Source: Rhodoferax koreense (GTDB lineage Bacteria; Pseudomonadota; Gammaproteobacteria; Burkholderiales; Burkholderiaceae_C). Taken from it: a stretch of DNA of 64,000 nucleotides. Numbering within the stretch: the stretch's first letter is position 1; every line of letters starts with the position of its first letter. The position numbers and the translations under genes are program-made. Below, one piece after another: positions 8,684 through 16,634 of this stretch. Below the pieces are notes generated by a model. That model did not search any database. It had not been told where the DNA came from and was given only the letters and a program-made list of their open reading frames with translations. The DNA lies in NCBI RefSeq assembly GCF_001955695.1, contig NZ_CP019236.1, forward strand, positions 3,906,001-3,970,000, given 5' to 3'.

Positions 8684-8928
8684 CGTGGAGCTTTCGAATG
8701 GGGATTGGCGGGGCTAACGAGCACCTTAGAAGTGAGATGGCACCGGCACAAGTCGTCGGGCTGCGCGCGAGGGCGTAGGCGTGTTCCTATGCCGTACCGC
8801 CGTGGTCGGCGGCGTCCCACACGGCCTGGGACCGACGTCCCACGACCCGGCGCCTGGCTTGCGCCTACGCTGATTGGCCACCCCGCGCAAGCGCGCCCTC
8901 TTACCCTCTTACACCTCCCATCGCCCCC
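8684..8928. promoter_or_regulatory. Divergent intergenic region between paoA and the YdeP-like gene, with a long inverted repeat
   Basis: The 245 bases hold no supported gene. They must carry the promoters of both molybdoenzyme transcription units. A 9-base perfect inverted repeat, GCGTAGGCG at 8773-8781 and CGCCTACGC at 8862-8870, brackets about 80 bases that contain smaller repeats (CGTCCCAC occurs twice, near 8813 and 8836). The bracketed block looks like a structured, possibly dispersed element; I cannot say whether it is regulatory. I did not find a convincing -35/-10 pair. Confidence 0.4.
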
Positions 8929-11232
8929 ATGAAAGACACGCCACGCTTCGCACCCGACGACCGCCCCTCCGGAGGCTGGGGTTCTCTCAAGGCGGTGGCC
9001 GTGTCGATGTTCCGCGAGGAAGCGCCGATCTCTACCGCACATGCGTTGCTCAAGCAGAACAAGCCTGGCGGCTTCGCCTGCGTGAGCTGCGCCTGGGCCA
9101 AGCCGGCCAAGCCGCATGCGGCCGAGTTCTGCGAGAACGGCGCCAAGGCCACGGCCTGGGAACTCACCGACAAACGCCTGCCTGCACGCTTCTTCGAGAC
9201 GCATACGGTGAGCGAACTGCAGACCTGGAGCGACCACGACCTGGAAGCCGGCGGCCGGCTCACCGTGCCCCTGCGCTGGGACGCTGGGCTCGACCGCTAC
9301 GTCGAGGTCTCATGGGAAGAAGCCTTTGCGGCCATCGGTGCCGAGTTGCGCGCACTGCAAGCCGAGCAGGCCGAGTCCGTGGTGTTCTATGCCTCGGGCC
9401 GTGCCTCGCTGGAGACGAGCTACATGTACCAGTTGCTCGCCCGCCTGTACGGCAACAACAACCTGCCCGACAGCTCCAACATGTGCCACGAGAGCACCTC
9501 CGTGGGCCTGAAGCAAAGCCTCGGTGTGCCGGTGGGCACGGTGACGCTGGACGACTTCGAACACTGCGACGCGGTCTTCTTCTTCGGCCAGAACCCGGGC
9601 GTGAACAGCCCGCGCATGCTGCACCAGTTGCAGGACGCCAGGCGGCGCGGCGTGCCCATCGTGAGCTTCAATCCGCTGCGCGAACGCGGCCTGGTGAGCT
9701 TCGCCAACCCGCAGTCGCCGCTGGAGATGCTCACGCCGGCCCAGACGGCCATCAGCACCCAATACCTGCAGGTGAAGAACGGCGGCGACATCGCGGCCAT
9801 CACCGGCCTGTGCAAGTGGCTGATCGAAGGCGACGACGCGGCACTGCAGAGCGGCGCCCGGCGCCTGCTCGATGCGGCCTTCATCGCGGAGCATACGCAA
9901 GGTTTCGAGGACTTCGCGGCCTTTGTGCGCCGGACCGAATGGGCGGAGATCGAACGCGAATCCGGTCTCGACCGCGCGAGCCTCGAATCCGCCGCCGCCA
10001 CCTTTGCCGCCGCGAAATCGGTGATCTGCGTCTACGGCATGGGCCTGACGCAGCACCGCAAGGGCGTGCTCAACGTACAGATGCTCACCAACCTGCTGCT
10101 GCTCGGCGGCCACATCGGCCGCGAGGGCGCGGGCATCTGCCCGGTGCGTGGCCATTCCAACGTGCAGGGCCAGCGCACCGTGGGCATCACCGAAAAGCCC
10201 GAACTCGCGCCGCTGGACCGGCTGGCGGAACTCTATGGCTTCGAGCCGCCGCGCAAGAAAGGGCTGAACACGGTGGAAGCCTGCGAAGGTGTGCTCGACG
10301 GGTCGGTGCGCGCCTTCATCGGCCTGGGCGGCAACTTCGTGCGCGCCGTGCCCGACACGCAGCGCATCGAGGCTGCCTGGCAGAAGCTGCGGCTCACGGT
10401 GCACATCGCCACCAAGCTCAACCACAGCCACCTGCTGCCCGGCGAGGTCTCCTACCTGCTGCCCTGCCTGGGCCGCATCGAGATCGACCGCCAGGCCGGC
10501 GGCGCGCAGACCGTGTCGGTGGAAGATTCGACCGGCTTCATGCATGCGTCCGACGGCGTCGCCGAGCCCGCCGAAGACACGCTGCGCTCCGAGGCGGCCA
10601 TCGTCGCGTCCATCGCCCAGGCCACGCTCGCGCCCAACCCCAAGGTGCCCTGGTCGCAGTGGGTCGGCGACTACGCCCTGGTGCGCGACGCCATCGAGGC
10701 CACCTGGCCCGAGATCTTCGGCGACTTCAACCGGCGGTTCCGCGCGCCGGGCGGCTTCCAACGGCCCATTCCGGCGCGCCACCGCGAATGGAAGACCGAC
10801 AGCGGCAAGGCCCACTTCGCCACGCCCGCCGACCTGCGGACGGACCCCGACACACCCGAGCCCGACGCCGATACCTTGCGCCTCATGACGGTGCGCAGCG
10901 ACGACCAGTTCAACACCACGGTCTACAGCCTCGACGACCGCTTCCGCGGCATCTACGGCACGCGCATGGTGCTGCTGATGAACGCGGCTGACATCGCCCG
11001 CCTGGGCCTGGCCGAAGGCGCCATCGTGACGGCCGAGACCGCTGTGAACGACGGCTTCCACCGTGCCGTGGCCGGACTGCGCGTGACCACCTACGACATC
11101 CCCGCGGGCTGCGCCGCCGGCTACTTTCCCGAATGCAACCCGCTGATGCCGCTGGCCCACCATGCCGAAGGCAGCAAGGTGCCGGCGGCCAAGGCGATAC
11201 CGATACGGCTGCGCGCCACGAAGCCGGCCTGA
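8929..11232 (+). CDS. Molybdopterin oxidoreductase of the FdhF/YdeP family
   Basis: This 767-residue cytoplasmic bis-MGD molybdoenzyme is related to formate dehydrogenase H and to YdeP, which is linked to acid resistance in enterobacteria. Cys51, Cys54 and Cys68 near the N-terminus (FACVSCAWAKP...EFCEN) are an incomplete or modified [4Fe-4S] site as in YdeP. The molybdopterin domain begins near residue 110; SSNMCHESTSVGL (around residue 190) aligns with the substrate-side loop. The C-terminal MGD-binding domain starts near residue 640. There is no Tat signal. It is divergent from paoABC and followed 40 bases later by a catalase-like gene, which may share its transcript. The substrate is unknown; a formate dehydrogenase call would be unsafe. 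Confidence 0.87.
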   Translation: MKDTPRFAPDDRPSGGWGSLKAVAVSMFREEAPISTAHALLKQNKPGGFACVSCAWAKPAKPHAAEFCENGAKATAWELTDKRLPARFFETHTVSELQTWSDHDLEAGGRLTVPLRWDAGLDRYVEVSWEEAFAAIGAELRALQAEQAESVVFYASGRASLETSYMYQLLARLYGNNNLPDSSNMCHESTSVGLKQSLGVPVGTVTLDDFEHCDAVFFFGQNPGVNSPRMLHQLQDARRRGVPIVSFNPLRERGLVSFANPQSPLEMLTPAQTAISTQYLQVKNGGDIAAITGLCKWLIEGDDAALQSGARRLLDAAFIAEHTQGFEDFAAFVRRTEWAEIERESGLDRASLESAAATFAAAKSVICVYGMGLTQHRKGVLNVQMLTNLLLLGGHIGREGAGICPVRGHSNVQGQRTVGITEKPELAPLDRLAELYGFEPPRKKGLNTVEACEGVLDGSVRAFIGLGGNFVRAVPDTQRIEAAWQKLRLTVHIATKLNHSHLLPGEVSYLLPCLGRIEIDRQAGGAQTVSVEDSTGFMHASDGVAEPAEDTLRSEAAIVASIAQATLAPNPKVPWSQWVGDYALVRDAIEATWPEIFGDFNRRFRAPGGFQRPIPARHREWKTDSGKAHFATPADLRTDPDTPEPDADTLRLMTVRSDDQFNTTVYSLDDRFRGIYGTRMVLLMNAADIARLGLAEGAIVTAETAVNDGFHRAVAGLRVTTYDIPAGCAAGYFPECNPLMPLAHHAEGSKVPAAKAIPIRLRATKPA

Positions 11233-11272
11233 GCGTTCACGGGCTCTTTTTTCCACCCCAGAAGGCACCACG

Positions 11273-12415
11273 ATGACCCAACCGAATTTCCCCGAAACCG
11301 CCCCCGTCCTGGCGGAAGCCTCGCCGCACGCGCCGCTGGCGCCGCTGGTCTACGAGCCATCCTTCGAACAGCCCGAGGAAGACGAGGCCGAGACCACGCG
11401 CGAGATGGTCGAGACCCTGCGCAAGATCAGCGAGACGGTGCACAAGGACGAAGGACATGCCTACCGCAGCGTGCATGCCAAGAGCCATGGCCTGCTGCGC
11501 GGCGAGATCGAGGTGCTGCAGGGCCTACCCGCCGTGCTGGCCCAGGGCGCCTTCGCCCATCCCGGCATCCGGCCGGTGGTGATGCGGCTGTCGAGCACGC
11601 CCGGCGACCTGCTCGACGACAAAGTGTCCACCCCGCGCGGCCTGGCGCTGAAGATCATCGGCGTCGAAGGCGTGCGCCTGCCCGGCTCGGAAGGCGACAC
11701 CACGCAGGATTTCGTGATGATCAACGGCCCGGCCTTCAGCACGCCGACCGCGAAGAAATTCCTGGGCAGCCTGAAGCTGCTGGCCGGCACGACGGACAAG
11801 GCGCCGGGCGCGAAGAACGTGTTGTCCGCGGCGCTGCGCGGCCTGGAGTCGCTGATCGAAAAGGCCGGTGGCGAAAGTGCGATGCTGAAGTCCCTGGGCG
11901 GCCATCCGGCCACGAACCCGCTGGGCGAAACCTACTACACCCAGGTGCCGATGCTGTACGGCCCCTACATGGCCAAGCTGTCGCTGGCGCCGGTGTCGGC
12001 CGAACTGACGGCGCTGAAGGACGCGCCGGTGGATCTGTCCAACCCGGACGCGCTGCGCGAGGCCGTGGCGCGCCACTTCCAGACGCGCGGTGGCACCTGG
12101 GAACTGCGCGTGCAGCTCTGCGTGGACCTGGAAACCATGCCGATCGAAGACGCTCCGGTGGTGTGGCCCGAAGACACCAGCCCCTATGTGACGGTGGCCC
12201 GCATCAGCGTGTCGCCCCAGCCCGCCTGGAGCGAGGACCGCGTGCGCGCCGTGAACGACGGCATGGCTTTCAGCCCCTGGCACGGCCTGGCTGCACACCG
12301 GCCGATCGGCTCGATCATGCGGGTGCGCAAGGCTGCGTACGAGATGGCGGCGCGTTTCCGCTCGGAACACAACCCGGTCAAGGTGAGCGAACCGCGCGAG
12401 CTCGGCAACCTGTAG
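11273..12415 (+). CDS. Catalase-like haem protein (y4iL-like, short)
   Basis: This 380-residue member of the catalase superfamily is about 100 residues shorter than typical catalases. VHAKSHG (about 61-67) supplies the distal His region, VMRLSSTPGD the following strand, and DFVMINGPAF the distal Asn. Near the C-terminus, PIGSIMRVRKAAYEM supplies the Arg and Tyr where the proximal haem ligand is expected. Proteins of this branch bind haem but may act as peroxidases or on organic hydroperoxides rather than as true catalases. The ATG at 11273 follows AGAAGG. It lies 40 bases after the YdeP-like gene in the same direction, suggesting a shared role in redox or acid stress. Its end is three bases from the convergent multidomain hydrolase gene. 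Confidence 0.82.
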   Translation: MTQPNFPETAPVLAEASPHAPLAPLVYEPSFEQPEEDEAETTREMVETLRKISETVHKDEGHAYRSVHAKSHGLLRGEIEVLQGLPAVLAQGAFAHPGIRPVVMRLSSTPGDLLDDKVSTPRGLALKIIGVEGVRLPGSEGDTTQDFVMINGPAFSTPTAKKFLGSLKLLAGTTDKAPGAKNVLSAALRGLESLIEKAGGESAMLKSLGGHPATNPLGETYYTQVPMLYGPYMAKLSLAPVSAELTALKDAPVDLSNPDALREAVARHFQTRGGTWELRVQLCVDLETMPIEDAPVVWPEDTSPYVTVARISVSPQPAWSEDRVRAVNDGMAFSPWHGLAAHRPIGSIMRVRKAAYEMAARFRSEHNPVKVSEPRELGNL

Positions 12416-12418
12416 GCT

Positions 12419-15331
12419 TCAATAGCCGCGCAGGTCGTCCACCGGCAATTCGAGCTCGCCGCCGGTGATGCGCCTGAGGGTGCGCGTGACCACCGTGATG
12501 TCGTTGTCGAACGAGCCGTGGCCGGCGGGCTGCAACACTGGCGCACCACCGACCTCCAGCGCCACGGGGATGCGGTCGTCGCCCACCAGGCTGGTGCGGC
12601 TGGCGAGTTGGGCCTGCGCGGCTGCGGTGCGCCAGGTCGACAAGGCCTCGCCGGTGTCCGACGAGCCGTCCCAGCCCGAATACGCGGTGTCGTTGATGCG
12701 GTCCAGCCCGAGGATGGGCGCGCGCAGGTCGGACTCCAGGCAGTTCGAGACGAAGTACAGCAGCGACTTGCGGTAGATCGAGGCCACGTTGTCGCCGCGC
12801 TCCACGCGGTCGGACAACACGTCGAGGTAGAGCCGGTCCATCACGTTGGCATTGCTCGCGTACTTGGCGTTGGCAAAGGCCACGGAGCAGGCCGGTGCGT
12901 ACAGGTTGATGCTCGTCAGCCGGCCGCCCAGGCCGTCGTCGCGTTGTGCGTTCTGCCGCGCCGCCAGCGCGGTGAGCAGATGGCCGAGCGCGATGGAGCC
13001 GGCCGAATGCCCCATCAGGTGCAGCTCGAACTGCTCGCCCCAGGTGGCCGCCAGCGCCTGCAGGGCGTCGAGCAGCAGTTCCCCGCCGCGGCGCGGCGCG
13101 AACGCGAGTTCGGCGTTCTCCTTCATCTCGCTCCAGATCGGGCGGGCCAGGGGCCGGCCGATGGTCTTCTCGATGAGCAGGTCGGTCTTCTCGGAGAACC
13201 ATTCGCCCGCCCCGGCCATCGTCGGCTGGCGCTTGAAGCGGTCGGAGATGATGTCGCCGATGGATTCGAACAGCCCGGTCTTCCACACCAGGAACAGCGG
13301 GTAGCAGCCGTTGGCCACGAAGAAGCGGCCCATGGCGCTGGCCCGCTTGATGGCATCGGCCTCGCTGTTGAGGCCGCCGTGCACGTACAGCACGAGCCGC
13401 TTCTTCGCGCTCTTTTGCGCGCGGAACCACTCGTCGGGCAGGGCATAGACTTGCTTCTGCAGCTTGCGCGGCTGCTCGTCCTCGGTGAGGTAGCGGCTCA
13501 CGCGGCCGTCGTTGCCCAGCACCACGCTGTGCTGGTAGGCCAGGCCCGTGTCCCACCACTTGGTCTTGTCGGCGCCAGCCAGCGCCCCGGCCGTGCCCTG
13601 GGCCACGGCCAGCCGGCCGGCCACCACGCCGGGCACCCCGAGCGAGACCACCCAGGCATCCATGCCGTTGGCCAGCCAGTCGAGGTAGGAGATCACGGCG
13701 AAGCCGCCCGCGCCCCACTTCGTGCCCCAGGAGTTCTGCAGGATGAAGCCGTGCGCGTTGAAGCCCACCAGCGCGAACGCATGGCCGCCGCCGGTGGCGG
13801 GCCGGCCGTCGAAGGCGATGCGCGGCAGGTCGGCATGTTGCTTCGGCGGCTTCTTCACCCATGGCACGTCGTCCCAGCCCGCGTGCGTGAAGGCCGACAC
13901 GAAGATCGCCAGGTGCTGGTGGATGGCCGCCTGCATGTCGGTGATCGACTTGGTATCGATGCGGTAGTACACGCCCAGCGTGTTCTGCGTGGCCTGGGTG
14001 GCGAACCCGTACTTGGCGGGATTGGATTTCTCGGGCTCGTAGGGCCAGCTCGACTCGAGGCACACGCCGTTGTTGAACCAGCCCTTGAGCGCGCCACGGC
14101 AGCTCGATCCGTCGTAGTTCTCGCCTTCGTATTCGTCGTGCCGCCGCGCCAGCGTGTAGAGCATGCGCGGGCTCACCGACTCCATTTCCGCAGGCCAGCC
14201 GCCCTTGACCCAGCGCAGGTAGTTGATGACGCAGGTCAGGCCGAAGCCGGTGCAGGCGCCTTCGCGGCCCTGGTCGAGGATCAGCTTGGCGCCGGTGTAG
14301 GCCGGCAGGAACTGCGTGAGCTGCTTCTGTTCGGGAAACTCGTCGGGCAGGCTGACCGCCGGCGGCTGAAACAGTCGGTCACGCAGGTCGGCCGCATCCT
14401 TCTTCGTGAGCGAGGTGCGGCGCTGCGCCGGCGTGGCGGCCGCCATCACCGGGGCCTTGCCAGCCTTGGCCCTCGCTTTGGCACCGGCCGTACGTTTCGC
14501 CGGCGTGGCGGGCATGTCCGGCCAGATCCGGGAGGCACGGGCGAACACGTCGGAAAAACTCTCCAGCCCATGGGCCCCGCCGTTCACCAGGCGGCGCGCG
14601 GCGCGCAGATCGCCCGCGGCCACGGCGGCGCGGAACTTGACGGCCTTGTCGGCGAGGAACTGCGCCAGGATCACGGCCGCGACCTCGGGCGCGTTGGCCT
14701 TGTCCGGAAAGTCGACCAGGTCGAAGCCGATGCGCTCGCCGTAGGTCTTGTAGTTGGCCTTGCCGGTGAGCTGCACGAAGCCGCGGCCGCGGTAGCGCTC
14801 GCCGTCGCCGCGCGCGCCGTTGCCGATGTCGGTGCGCATGTCGTAGCTGCTGAACGGCGCGCCGCCGGGCGGTGTGTTGAACTTGGACTGGAATTCGGAG
14901 ATCGGCACGAAACCTTCCGTCTCGGCGCGGATGGTGCCGAGTGCGCCGAGCACCATGGCCCGGTCGCTCAGGCCGACGCTGCCCAGCGCCGCTTCGATGT
15001 AGGGCAGGTAGCGCGCGATGTTGGCGGGTTTGGTGGCCGGGAACAGCTGGCTCACGTTGCCGACGTTGACGGCCGGATTCATCTCCAGCGGGCTCGGCGC
15101 GCTCAGCCCGAGCAGCAACTGGCAGCGTGGCCCGACGATGCCGTCGGCGATGACGCCGATGCCGCTCTGCCAGCGCCGGATGGCGGCGTCGAATTCGTCG
15201 TCGATGGCACCGCCGGCCGCGGCCTTGAGCACCGGGAAGCCGGCTGCATCGGCGCCGAGGGCGGCGGCCAGCGCCTTGCGCAGTCGATCGACGTCGGCAC
15301 CGGCATCGCCCTTGGTCATGAGTTGCTTCAT
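12419..15331 (-). CDS. Multidomain hydrolase: peptidoglycan-binding, GH19/lysozyme-like, papain-like and alpha/beta-hydrolase modules
   Basis: A single 970-residue protein carries four recognisable modules. Residues 1-80 resemble a peptidoglycan-binding helical domain (FDAAIRRWQSGIGVIADGIVG). Residues 90-270 look like a chitinase/lysozyme-type glycosidase, with a candidate acid at Glu137 (TIRAETEGF) and the RGRGFVQLTGKANY motif (181-194). Residues 280-310 are an Ala/Lys linker. Residues 330-565 are a papain-like (C1) peptidase with Cys360 in DQGREGACTGFG, His517 in GGGHAFALVGF and Asn533 in LQNSWG. Residues 640-945 are an alpha/beta-hydrolase with YVHGGLN (649-655), Ser776 in MGHSAGS and a possible His938. 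No signal peptide is seen, so any export would need a dedicated system. AGGAGA precedes ATG 15331. It is monocistronic, and the role is inferred only. Confidence 0.88.
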   Translation of the reverse strand: MKQLMTKGDAGADVDRLRKALAAALGADAAGFPVLKAAAGGAIDDEFDAAIRRWQSGIGVIADGIVGPRCQLLLGLSAPSPLEMNPAVNVGNVSQLFPATKPANIARYLPYIEAALGSVGLSDRAMVLGALGTIRAETEGFVPISEFQSKFNTPPGGAPFSSYDMRTDIGNGARGDGERYRGRGFVQLTGKANYKTYGERIGFDLVDFPDKANAPEVAAVILAQFLADKAVKFRAAVAAGDLRAARRLVNGGAHGLESFSDVFARASRIWPDMPATPAKRTAGAKARAKAGKAPVMAAATPAQRRTSLTKKDAADLRDRLFQPPAVSLPDEFPEQKQLTQFLPAYTGAKLILDQGREGACTGFGLTCVINYLRWVKGGWPAEMESVSPRMLYTLARRHDEYEGENYDGSSCRGALKGWFNNGVCLESSWPYEPEKSNPAKYGFATQATQNTLGVYYRIDTKSITDMQAAIHQHLAIFVSAFTHAGWDDVPWVKKPPKQHADLPRIAFDGRPATGGGHAFALVGFNAHGFILQNSWGTKWGAGGFAVISYLDWLANGMDAWVVSLGVPGVVAGRLAVAQGTAGALAGADKTKWWDTGLAYQHSVVLGNDGRVSRYLTEDEQPRKLQKQVYALPDEWFRAQKSAKKRLVLYVHGGLNSEADAIKRASAMGRFFVANGCYPLFLVWKTGLFESIGDIISDRFKRQPTMAGAGEWFSEKTDLLIEKTIGRPLARPIWSEMKENAELAFAPRRGGELLLDALQALAATWGEQFELHLMGHSAGSIALGHLLTALAARQNAQRDDGLGGRLTSINLYAPACSVAFANAKYASNANVMDRLYLDVLSDRVERGDNVASIYRKSLLYFVSNCLESDLRAPILGLDRINDTAYSGWDGSSDTGEALSTWRTAAAQAQLASRTSLVGDDRIPVALEVGGAPVLQPAGHGSFDNDITVVTRTLRRITGGELELPVDDLRGY

Positions 15332-15621
15332 CACATGTCTCCTGATGGTGCCGGCACTGGCAGGTCGCGCTCTATGGCTCTTGCGGGCCGGCCGGCAGGC
15401 CTGCAAGGCACCGATGGCTCGGCGCAGGCATCGTAATCCGTGCGTCCTGCGCAGGATAGGGCTGCAGCGATGTGATTAGTACCCGCGCGACGCCATGCCA
15501 CGCGATTGCCCGTTTAACAGGCAGGCCAAGCCCAGCCCTTACGGATCAAGCACTTAGGGAGGTCATACAGCGGCTTCGCCGATTTATCCACAGTGTTTTC
15601 CAAGGATTGCAGGGATAAGCC

Positions 15622-16533
15622 TCAGCCGCGGTGCGCGCGACGGCCGGCGCCGAGCCGGTGTGCGAAGAGTTCGGCCAGCGGCCGTGCTGCCGGGCTGAGC
15701 GGCACGTTGCGCAGCCGCAGCAGGCCCAGCGGCATCGGCGGCGGCAGCGGTGCGACCTGCAGCCGCAGCAGGCCAGCGCCGTACAGCGCATCCTCCATCA
15801 ACGGTTTCGGACAGAAGCCGATGAGATCGGTGCGGCGCATCATTTCGGACATCAGGGTCGGGGAAGTGCAGCGGACGATGGGCCCCGAGGGCTCGCAGCC
15901 GGTCTCGCGCATCCAGCCCAGCAGCCTCATGCCCTGGCTGCCGGCCGACAGGTTCAGCACCCACTGGGCATCGGCCAGCTCGGCCCAGTTGCGCGCCTGG
16001 GCGAGGGGATGGTCGGTGCGCGCAGCCACCCATCCTTCCACCAGGGCGAGCGGCTCGAACAGCACCTCGTCGGGCAGAGCGCCAGGATCGGCCACGGCAA
16101 CGGCGAAATCGAGCAGCCCCTCGACCAGGCCGGGAATCACGCTGGTCAGCAGGCCGTCGGACAGCGTGAGTTCTGCCTTCGGCTGGCTGCGCCGGAACTC
16201 CTGCCAGATCGCAGGCAGCGCCGTCACGGCCACCATCGGCGTGGCGGCCACCGCGATGCGCGAGCCCGCACCGCCCTGGATCTGCCGGATTTCCTCGCGC
16301 GCCCGCTCCAGCGTGGCAGCGGCCAGCCGAGCCCGCGACAGCAAAGCCTGGCCCGCGGGCGTGAATTCCACGCCCTGGTAGCTGCGCACCAGCAGTTCGG
16401 CACCCACGTCTTCCTCAAGTTCCCGCAGGGCCTTGGTCAGCGCGCTCTGGCTCAGGTGCGCGGCCTTGGCCGCGGCACGGATCGAGCCGCGCTCGGCCAC
16501 GTGGATCAGCGCGCGCAGTTGGTGGTCTTTCAT
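15622..16533 (-). CDS. LysR-family transcriptional regulator
   Basis: This 303-residue regulator has an N-terminal winged helix-turn-helix (residues 1-60; MKDHQLRALIHVAERGSIRA, with AAHLSQSALTKALRELE as the recognition segment) and a periplasmic-binding-like effector domain (about 90-300). It is divergent from the M20 amidohydrolase gene, with 101 bases between the starts, so by the usual LysR pattern it probably controls that gene and the Bug receptor after it. The ATG at 16533 begins the conserved domain; ten upstream in-frame residues look non-coding. A 290-base stretch on its far side (15332-15621) shows no gene. Confidence 0.9.
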   Translation of the reverse strand: MKDHQLRALIHVAERGSIRAAAKAAHLSQSALTKALRELEEDVGAELLVRSYQGVEFTPAGQALLSRARLAAATLERAREEIRQIQGGAGSRIAVAATPMVAVTALPAIWQEFRRSQPKAELTLSDGLLTSVIPGLVEGLLDFAVAVADPGALPDEVLFEPLALVEGWVAARTDHPLAQARNWAELADAQWVLNLSAGSQGMRLLGWMRETGCEPSGPIVRCTSPTLMSEMMRRTDLIGFCPKPLMEDALYGAGLLRLQVAPLPPPMPLGLLRLRNVPLSPAARPLAELFAHRLGAGRRAHRG

Positions 16534-16634
16534 GGAGCGCCATTGTGCGAGAAGCCTGCGCAATACGGGCGACCACCTGTGGTTGTCATCCTGTAAAACA
16601 TGTCGCCTTCCCGCGGCTAGCGCTGGCTCCTACG

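Noticed and set aside
8929..11232. Formate dehydrogenase
   Set aside because: The Cys pattern and length match the YdeP/FdhF family, whose substrate is not known; no formate dehydrogenase subunits or maturation genes are near.
9310..11271. A 653-codon minus-strand frame opposite the YdeP-like gene
   Set aside because: Low-complexity His/Ala/Gly/Arg composition and no motif; the plus strand has clear family similarity over its whole length.
12518..15436. A 972-codon open frame on the plus strand opposite the multidomain hydrolase
   Set aside because: It mirrors the codon pattern of the minus-strand gene, has no recognisable domain, and is rich in His, Arg, Gln and Gly as expected from antisense reading of GC-rich sequence.
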